DNA of 64,000 bases. It comes from Posidonia oceanica (lineage: Eukaryota > Streptophyta > Magnoliopsida > Alismatales > Posidoniaceae). Below the pieces are notes generated by a model. It made no database searches, had not been told where the DNA came from, and saw only the letters and a list, made by a program, of their open reading frames with translations. This document shows positions 58,232 to 64,000 of this stretch, in pieces (positions within the stretch are counted from its first letter, which is position 1; every line of letters begins with the position of its first letter). Location of the stretch: the NCBI GenBank assembly GCA_037176725.1, contig JAZBRS010000026.1:150671501-150735500 (forward strand), in the 5' to 3' direction. The translations under genes were made by a program, and so were the position numbers.

Positions 58232-58476
58232 CTACACAAAACAAATGCAAAGATCGGAATGGAGCCCAACAAACAAAAGAATGGTAGGAGGAGGGCTGGA
58301 CAACAGCCTCGCCGAGCCGGCAGGAGCTCCCCACCACCATGGAGACCTAGGGCATGTTTGGTCAACCCAAGGAACCCAAGAAAACAAGAGGAACCTACCA
58401 TTTGGAGAAGAATGGGAGAAGAGGCAGCCACAGGGTCCTGAGAGACTTATAGGGCACTCCTATGGGTTGTGGGGTC

Positions 58477-58623
58477 ATATATATAGGTGCCCTAGAAGTA
58501 TAGATCACGTGACACAAAAACACGCATCTTGGTCCTGCGTCGAGGTCCTGCGTGCAGGTCCCGCGTGAAGATCCCGCGTTTTTGACAGTAAAAATCCTGA
58601 CTTCAACTTAAGTTAACTTAAGT
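58477..58623 (-). promoter_or_regulatory. Putative promoter of the antisense DUF7745-like gene
   Basis: On the minus strand a TATA box CTATATATATG (58486 to 58476) lies about 245 bp upstream of the first certain exon. Upstream of it are four direct 13-bp repeats (plus strand GGTCCTGCGTCGA, GGTCCTGCGTGCA, GGTCCCGCGTGAA, GATCCCGCGTTTT; 58531-58582) and an 18-bp perfect palindrome ACTTAAGTTAACTTAAGT (58606-58623). The region falls between the end of the PMD gene (58867) and the DUF7745-like gene. The promoter function is inferred from layout. Confidence 0.45.
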
Positions 58624-58866
58624 CACCTAAAGCTTGTGGGACTTCGGGAAAACTGCAGAAGAGGCCATTTACTCGATCATATAGACACATGCATTCAGTA
58701 CAAACACAGATACACACGTTTTGTCATCCAGAAAGCCCCCCCCGGGCATTTTTTGCATTCCATATTCAGTTCATTTTACAATACCAGAAGTACAGGCAGA
58801 AGATGAACGTAAAGAAGGTAAACAGAATGCAAACAGTCCAGCAAAAGATCTGATGACTACAGGCAC

Positions 58867-61171
58867 TCAGTCTTCCTCAGATGAGTCAGGAGGCGGGGCG
58901 CCATGGATCCTCAGGAGGGCCTCTCGGCCTTGTTTCCTTCGTAGTCTCCTAGCGAGCCTAGCAGCAACTGGTCGGGACTGTGAGGGACCCGGCCTCGTAC
59001 TGTACTCCCCGGCAGGGGACTCTACATCTGACACATCTGCCAAGGCGAAGTCCACGCTGAACTCACCACTGGACTCAGTGTTGACGGCCGGTCGGGAACT
59101 GCTCCCCTGAAAAGCAAACGTAAGACGTTTAGCAAGTATTTATGGTAAATTAAGCTATTTGCGTTCAGTTCAAGCTTATACCTTTGAAAGTCGCCGTAGC
59201 CGCCTCACCTGTGCCAAAGAGCCAGATATGTCAGAATAGGTGGATATACATTTACAAGCAAAATTAAAAGCTTTTCTACAGCTATTTTACCTGAGCTGCC
59301 CGCATCTACTGCATCCAATCCCGCAGCTGCACCTCGAAGGCCTGTATTCAAGTCAAAGAGTCAGAATGTAAGGATAGATACTACATTTATCAGATCTACA
59401 GCAGTATTGAGAGTTCTTTACTGACTCCAGCCTTCGTTGTACCACATCTGCACCTGCCCATCCCGGAGATCTTCCGGGAATAGGTGTGACTTGTCGACCC
59501 GTTCAAACCAATCCATGTACTCGTCACGGGAGGCCTCCTAGATGGTGAACCGACTTCGGGCCATCGCTGACATGGCCACGGCAGTCCTGGTAGCAGCCCG
59601 TGTCAGAGTCCCGGACCCCATATCAGTAGGCGGCGGCCTGGGAATGCTGAACGCCCGAGTGAACTAGTGGCGAACCCGCCCAGGAAGGTAGTAAGCATAT
59701 CGCTTGAGGCAGAAGAACTGAACCTGCACTCTCCTAAGCCTCTGATCCGAGACCAAGGGGACCCACTCCAAGGTCTCGTACCTCAGAAAAGGACGCAGGT
59801 CGACCTGAAAGCAAATAGAAAATCATCAGAACAGTTTTCTAAGTAGTTTATATACACTAAATGCAAACTGATTTTAAAAGGTCACCTCATCGGCCTGAAT
59901 GATATCAAGGAGGTACCGGTACGACTCGTACCCGTAAACCCCCGAAGTCGCCATATGGTCCGGCTCGCACCACTGCCGGGGAAGGGGAAGAAGCTCGGAG
60001 CAGAGGCAGAAGAAGTAGTGTCCCTACCAAGAATGCTCCATCACCCAATACTGTAAAGCAAATAGGCAAGCGCATCAGTATGGCCAATAAATAAATAGAG
60101 TTGAAAGTAATTCAGAACAGAAATAAACTTAACACTTACAGTAACCAGGGGATACAGGCCCACGTACGATCGGTAGTTTTTGCGAACTACGTCGTCCAAG
60201 CCACACAAAAGGTACGCGTAGCTGGCACCTCCCCAATCATAGCACCAAAGCTCGCCTAAGTCAGCTAGGTAAATGAGCCAATCTACATGGACGTAGTATC
60301 CGGACACATCGCAGAAGATGACCCCTAGCAGGTCTAGTAGGAAGTGGTGAAGAACAAAAGCTGCCTCCACCGAGTTGGGGGCCGGGTCTGGCCAAATCTT
60401 GCTCCACTCCCACAGCCATGACGTGCGGAAGTTGTAAGTCAAGCGCGTCTGATCCGGTGCTGGCCTCCCTAGCAACTCAGGCACCCTAGCGTATCCTAGA
60501 ATGCCCTTGCCCACTATGGGCTCTCCTCCAAAAGTCATCCCTGACAGCAAGGCCCAGTGCTCAGGCAGGATCGTCATCTCCCCATATGGGAAGTGGAAGG
60601 TATGCGTCTCGAACCGCCATCGCTCAGTCAAAGCCCGGAAGAAGTTGTAGTGGCCGTGAATGGCCAGGATCCTCAGAAAGCTGCCAAAGGGACTTTGATG
60701 CAGTATAAAGTCCTGTAAAAAATCCGACAGACGGCGAAAATGAACCCACATCAGTGCCCAACCACACCGCATCACCCGGTGGGAGTCCCCGTCCTGTGTA
60801 AGCAGCGAAACAGGTCAGAAAAGGCCAACATACATGCGAAGCAGGTGACTAATAGGGGAAGAGTTGCCTTACCTCGAACCAGTCTTGGTCGTAGATGTGG
60901 TCCCCGCTAAGCAGGTGGCCACCATAATTCCCTGCTTCCTGCCAAGAGTTCGAAGCATGAATCAGAAGCAGAACCATTTTTTAAAGACAGAAGCAGAAAC
61001 AAAAGTACATATTGAAAAGCTGGATTTTGAATCTACCTCTAAGGGAATGGCCGGACCTGGACTAGCGATACCCTCCTGCGAGTCATCCGAATCAGAAGCG
61101 CCCCCAGACACCCAGGACCCCAAGGCTTGCTGTCCCCGAGACCTTGAGCTCGAGGCACCGCTCGTGCCCAC
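58867..61171 (-). pseudogene. Plant mobile domain (PMD) gene in antisense orientation within Tat element C
   Basis: Successive exons can be read on the minus strand with GT..AG junctions: a Ser-rich exon ending AIPLE (about 61171-61037), NYGGHLLSGDHIYDQDWFE (about 60940-60873), a 218-codon exon 60793-60140, 60050-59886 (55 codons), 59804-59422, a short exon FEVQLRDWMQ (about 59342-59292), VRRLRRLSK (about 59210-59184) and the last exon 59106-58867. The large exon shows the PMD signature ERWRFETHTFHFPYGEMTIL...GEPIVGK, followed by YLADLGELWCYDWGGASYAY. PMD proteins (PF10536) are domesticated or transposon-borne, and some Arabidopsis members (MAIL/MAIN) help silence transposons. In-frame stops at SW*GHYF, RH*FTRAF, FTI*EAS and MQ*MRAA are all TAG; otherwise frames and phases fit. 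The true start codon is not identified. Confidence 0.78.
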
Positions 61172-61435
61172 TCACCTCGAACCAGACTGTAAAGCCAAAA
61201 GTTGGGAGGTCCAGAGCAGATCATATTTTAAATGCAAGAAAAAAAAACATACAAACAGCATTTATCTTACAGAGCAATGCCAAACATAGGCAGAATCATG
61301 CATACACAAGTGCAAATAGCAGGCATGCTAAAAAAGGAAAAAATCACGGGTACAGCCCCGCCTTACGCATGTAGATCAAGCAAATAGCAATGCAAACACA
61401 TCTTTATCATGTATTCGGGCAAATACTGGTATTTA
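61172..61435. other. Tail of element C before Tekay-type LTR sequence resumes
   Basis: About 260 bp with GCAATGCAAACAC-like words and no coding sequence. The 3' LTR and PPT of element C are missing; the junction near 61435 is approximate. Confidence 0.35.
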
Positions 61436-62604
61436 AAATACAGCCAAACAAAGGTAAGATACTCCTTGATTGTCGTTCACGAGGCCAAGGCTGAGGTTCG
61501 TGGGTCGAGGTGCCAACGGGACTTGGAGGTATGACACTCCATTTGCTCCGGGTGTTGAAGGCCCAGGGTACTGACCGTACATAGTGGTGTTGTGGCAGCG
61601 GACCCAGGGGGTATGAGACCTCTGAGTAGCTGGACGTGATACCCTTGCTAGTATGGGTACCAAGACTGGTAGGTGCTGACTGAGCCTTAGGGTTTGGAGC
61701 ACTTAGTTTGGGGCATCAGAGGACGCCACCCCTTGTACACTGAGAAATGTGATGATAAATGAGGCTTGTTGGCTAGGGCGGTCGCTCTCCCACACGGGGT
61801 AGGCTACCGTGGCACTGCAGTTGAGAGAAGTTGGAGTTTTCAGCAACTGCTTGTGGCTAGGTGTCGTCTGCTTGGGCCCGAGTGACGACACAGATTGTTT
61901 GTGTGTGGTTGTGTGTGCTTGTGGCCGCATCTGTGGGGCATAGGTCTTGCGTTAGTGGAGCGCTGTGGTTTTGCTGAGCAGTGTCTCAATGTTGGCTTTT
62001 GGTTTTAGCGTTTGTTGTGCTGTGTGTGTGTGTGTCTTGAATGAAATTGAGGGCATTCAGGTACGGTTGGCCATCTGGTCCACACCGGGAGTGTGAGGGA
62101 CTAGATTGTGTGATTTTTGGGCTTGATTTGGCAAGAGTGGCCATTTCAAGTGTGCATAATGGTTTTGAAAAGAGCATGCATATGGTTTTGAAAGGAAAAG
62201 AGAAAAGATGATTTCAAAAGCATGTTTCTAGTGGTTTGCTTTGTGGGCAATGATGTATGCCCTGCTGTGGCATCCAGGAGAGATGCCTGTGTTTGTTTGC
62301 TTGTGGCGTGGTTATGCCTGTTCCCTCGGCGATGATAGCTGAGTTGTTGTGTGTGTGGGTAGGGTGTGTGTTGGGTGACCTTTCATTAGTCACTCATGTG
62401 TGTTTTGTTTGGTGTTTTTCAGGTGCAGGAGTAGGAGTAGGAGTTGCTGGTTTGCTAGTGCATATAGGAAGGAGTCACTTCGCCACACATCAAGGATTCT
62501 GGTGAGTGAATTATTTAGTTTAATTCCAGTTAATTGTGCTGTTGATATCTGCTTAGAGTTAATTTGGAAATAGTTTAAAAAAAAAATGGATTCAGGATGT
62601 TACA
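61436..62604 (+). repeat. Right piece of the split Tekay-type LTR
   Basis: On the minus strand it aligns with 27777-28800: CATGAGTGACTAATGAAAGG..GGTCACCCAACACACACC, GGCATCTCTCCTGGATGCC and the TTTCAAAACCATATGCATGC block. It ends GGATGTTACA at 62604, followed by target copy ACTGA. Confidence 0.75.
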
Positions 62605-64000
62605 ACTGAGCTGTCACAATAGCCTCGATTAGCCTTGGGCGAACAAACAAGTTGGCCATCCATACTCTAACGGGTCCCTGAGACTGCTTCCGTGGTCTGC
62701 ATTCAACCAATCCTTCCAGCAGTTGCCATTCCTTGATCATCAGACTAGCCATAGTATAGATGCGTCTGCTTAGAGCATCTGTGACCACATTAGCCTTCCT
62801 TGGGTGGTAAGACAGACTAAAGTCATAATCCTTGAGGTATTCCACCCACCTCCGCTGCCTCAGGTTCATATCTTTCTGTGTGAAGATATACTTCAAACTT
62901 CGATGATCTGTGAATATCTCAAACTATTCGTTATACAAATAATGCCACCAAATCTTCAATGCGAACACCACTACAGCCATCTCCAAGTCGTGTGTGGGGT
63001 AATTTTTCTCATGATCCTTTAACTGGTGGGAAGCATAGGCTATCACTCTGCCATGCTGTATCAAGACACATCCCAAGTCAGTTCCACATGCATCACTGTA
63101 GACTGTGAAACCCCCACTTCCAGAAGGTAGTGCCATGACTGGAGATGCAACCATACGAGCTTTCAACTCATTGAAGCTCTCTTCACACTACCAATCCCAA
63201 ACAAAAGGAATCTCCTTCCTAGTTAATCTGGTCAGTGGTGCAGCTATCTTGGAGAAATCTTGAATAAATCTCCTATAATCCTGCCAAACCTAAGAAGGTT
63301 CTAATTTTTGTCACATTCTTGTGTCTATTCCAGCTTCTCACTACCTCTACTTTGGCAGAATCCACCTTAATGCCTGCTCCTGAGATGACGTGACCAAGAA
63401 AAGTGACTTCTCCTAACCAGAACTCACATTTGGAGAACTTTACATAGAGCTGATGCTACCACAACGTCTCTAACACTGTCCTCAAGTGTATATGGTGAGT
63501 TTCCATGTTAGGAGAGTAAATCAACACATCATCCACAAACACCACCACAAACTGGTCCAAATAGTGCCTGAATACTATGTTCATCAGATCCATAAAGGCG
63601 GCCGGAGCATTAGTCAAATCGAATGACATAACCAAGAACTTGTAATGACCATACCTAGACCGAAAGGCCGTCTTAGACACATCTGATTCCCAGATCCTGA
63701 GCTGGTGAAAGCTCGATCTCAAATCAATCTTTGAAAAGATTGAAGCTCCCTACAGTTGATCAAACAGATCATCTATCCTGGGTAATGGGTACTTATTCTT
63801 TACAGTGATCTGGTTCATCATTTGGTAGTCTATGCACAATCGGAGTCAACCATCCTTCATTTTCACAAATAGGACAGGAGCACCCCAAGGTGACACACTT
63901 GGCTTGATAAATCCCTTGTCCAGTAGCTCTTCCAACAGTTTACTGAGCTCTCGTAGTTTAGCAAGTGCCATCCTATATGGAGCCTTTGAGATGGGACCAG
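62605..64000 (-). pseudogene. Chromovirus reverse transcriptase and RNase H (partial)
   Basis: From the right edge, the minus strand encodes the RT block [55 protein letters not shown], and catalytic [14 protein letters not shown] (about 63545-63505, F-V-D-D), then [20 protein letters not shown]. RNase H follows ([20 protein letters not shown] near 63110 and [20 protein letters not shown], about 62830-62770), ending in VTAQL at the insertion point. Stops include TAG in DQL*GAS, where the family has Gln, and a TGA in KDG*LRLC. The segment joins, across the 21.8 kb insert, with the integrase at 40836. Confidence 0.87.

Larger units (their letters stand above)
42263..61435 (+). mobile_element. 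Tat/Ogre-like element C with two antisense plant genes, 3'-truncated
   Basis: The order is LTR (42263-45799), primer site, leader, gag, protease, linker, RT, RNase H, a second archaeal-type RNase H, integrase (ending 55442), a 1.5 kb spacer, then a DUF7745-like gene and a PMD gene on the opposite strand. The second RNase H and the absence of a chromodomain are hallmarks of the Tat lineage. Extra antisense genes of PMD or transposase type downstream of pol are known in this lineage (described by Steinbauerova and co-workers, as I recall). No 3' LTR is seen before Tekay-type LTR sequence resumes near 61435, so the 3' end is deleted; this boundary is approximate. The bases before 42263 are CCAGG and no matching copy was found on the right. 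Confidence 0.87.
40837..62604 (+). mobile_element. Tekay-type LTR (probably solo), plus orientation, split by Tat element C
   Basis: The left piece (40837-42262) starts TGTAATATCTGGGTTTTTC and the right piece (about 61435-62604) ends GGATTCAGGATGTTACA. The left start is the same as that of the chromovirus LTR. The right end, reverse-complemented, is homologous to the LTR at 27777-28800, including GATGTGTGGC..AGTGACTCC and a long CTTTTCCTTTCAAAACCATA-like block. The total of about 2.6 kb fits one LTR. No internal region or second LTR is seen, so a solo LTR is the simplest reading. The target duplication (ATTGA/ACTGA) supports the two ends belonging to a single insertion. Confidence 0.7.
37285..64000 (-). 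mobile_element. Tekay/Del-type chromovirus (Ty3/gypsy), interrupted, extends beyond the window
   Basis: Read on the minus strand from the right edge: RT, RNase H (64000-62605), a large insertion (62604-40837), the rest of integrase (40836-39800), GPY/F module and chromodomain (39800-39430), polypurine tract and 3' LTR (39391-37285). The order RT-RH-IN-CHD with a C-terminal chromodomain identifies a chromovirus, and the protein motifs fit the Tekay/Del clade. Stops are scattered, many of them TAG at Gln positions. Gag, protease and the 5' LTR lie outside the window to the right. The element broke when an LTR inserted into the RNase H-integrase junction with target duplication ATTGA/ACTGA. Confidence 0.87.

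Overview
This window is nuclear DNA of a land plant, probably one with a large genome. It consists almost entirely of nested LTR retrotransposons: Ty3/gypsy Tat/Ogre-like elements with 3.5-6 kb LTRs, Ty3/gypsy Tekay/Del-like chromoviruses, and Ty1/copia elements. I cannot name the species. Primer binding sites, polypurine tracts, TG..CA LTR ends and several 5-bp target-site duplications (TSDs) can be read directly. No coding region of any element is fully open.

Layout. (A) 1-12231, minus strand: a Tat element cut by the window edge (start of RT, linker, protease, gag, leader, tRNA-type primer site, 5.1 kb LTR). It sits in a copia LTR whose remainder is 12232-13134. (B) 13330-25278: a plus-strand Tat solo LTR with TSD ACTAG on both sides. 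It is split by a second, minus-strand Tat element (15955 to about 25118) that keeps a 6 kb LTR, a polypurine tract, a large hairpin-repeat array and an intronless DUF7745-like coding segment. Immediately beyond this solo LTR, at 25350-25417, is a 68-nt exon with good splice sites. It encodes part of the bacterial-type (organellar) glycyl-tRNA synthetase and is the only host-gene coding sequence I can recognise. (C) 25825-26600: copia and LTR debris. (D) 26687-37266: a copia element reduced to gag, minus strand, whose 3' LTR is split by a non-autonomous Tekay-type element (27777-33169; TSD GTTAT/GTTTT). (E) 37285-64000: a minus-strand Tekay/Del chromovirus (3' LTR, chromodomain, integrase, then RNase H and RT to the right edge). 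It is split at 40837-62604 by a plus-strand Tekay-type LTR (TSD ATTGA/ACTGA), which is itself split by a plus-strand Tat element (42263 to about 61435). That Tat element carries gag, protease, RT, two RNase H domains and integrase. Downstream and antisense it carries two intron-containing plant genes: a DUF7745-like gene and a plant-mobile-domain (PMD) gene.

How it fits together. The host signal is the GlyRS exon. If the gene is real, it has very large introns filled by these insertions. The most informative contrast is between the two DUF7745-like copies. The antisense copy keeps a 77-bp GT-AG intron. The copy lying in the sense direction of its element has lost it exactly at the exon junction, as expected if element RNA was spliced before reverse transcription. 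Premature stops across elements are overwhelmingly TAG where a related copy or the family has Gln, which points to C-to-T decay at CAG (CHG) sites.
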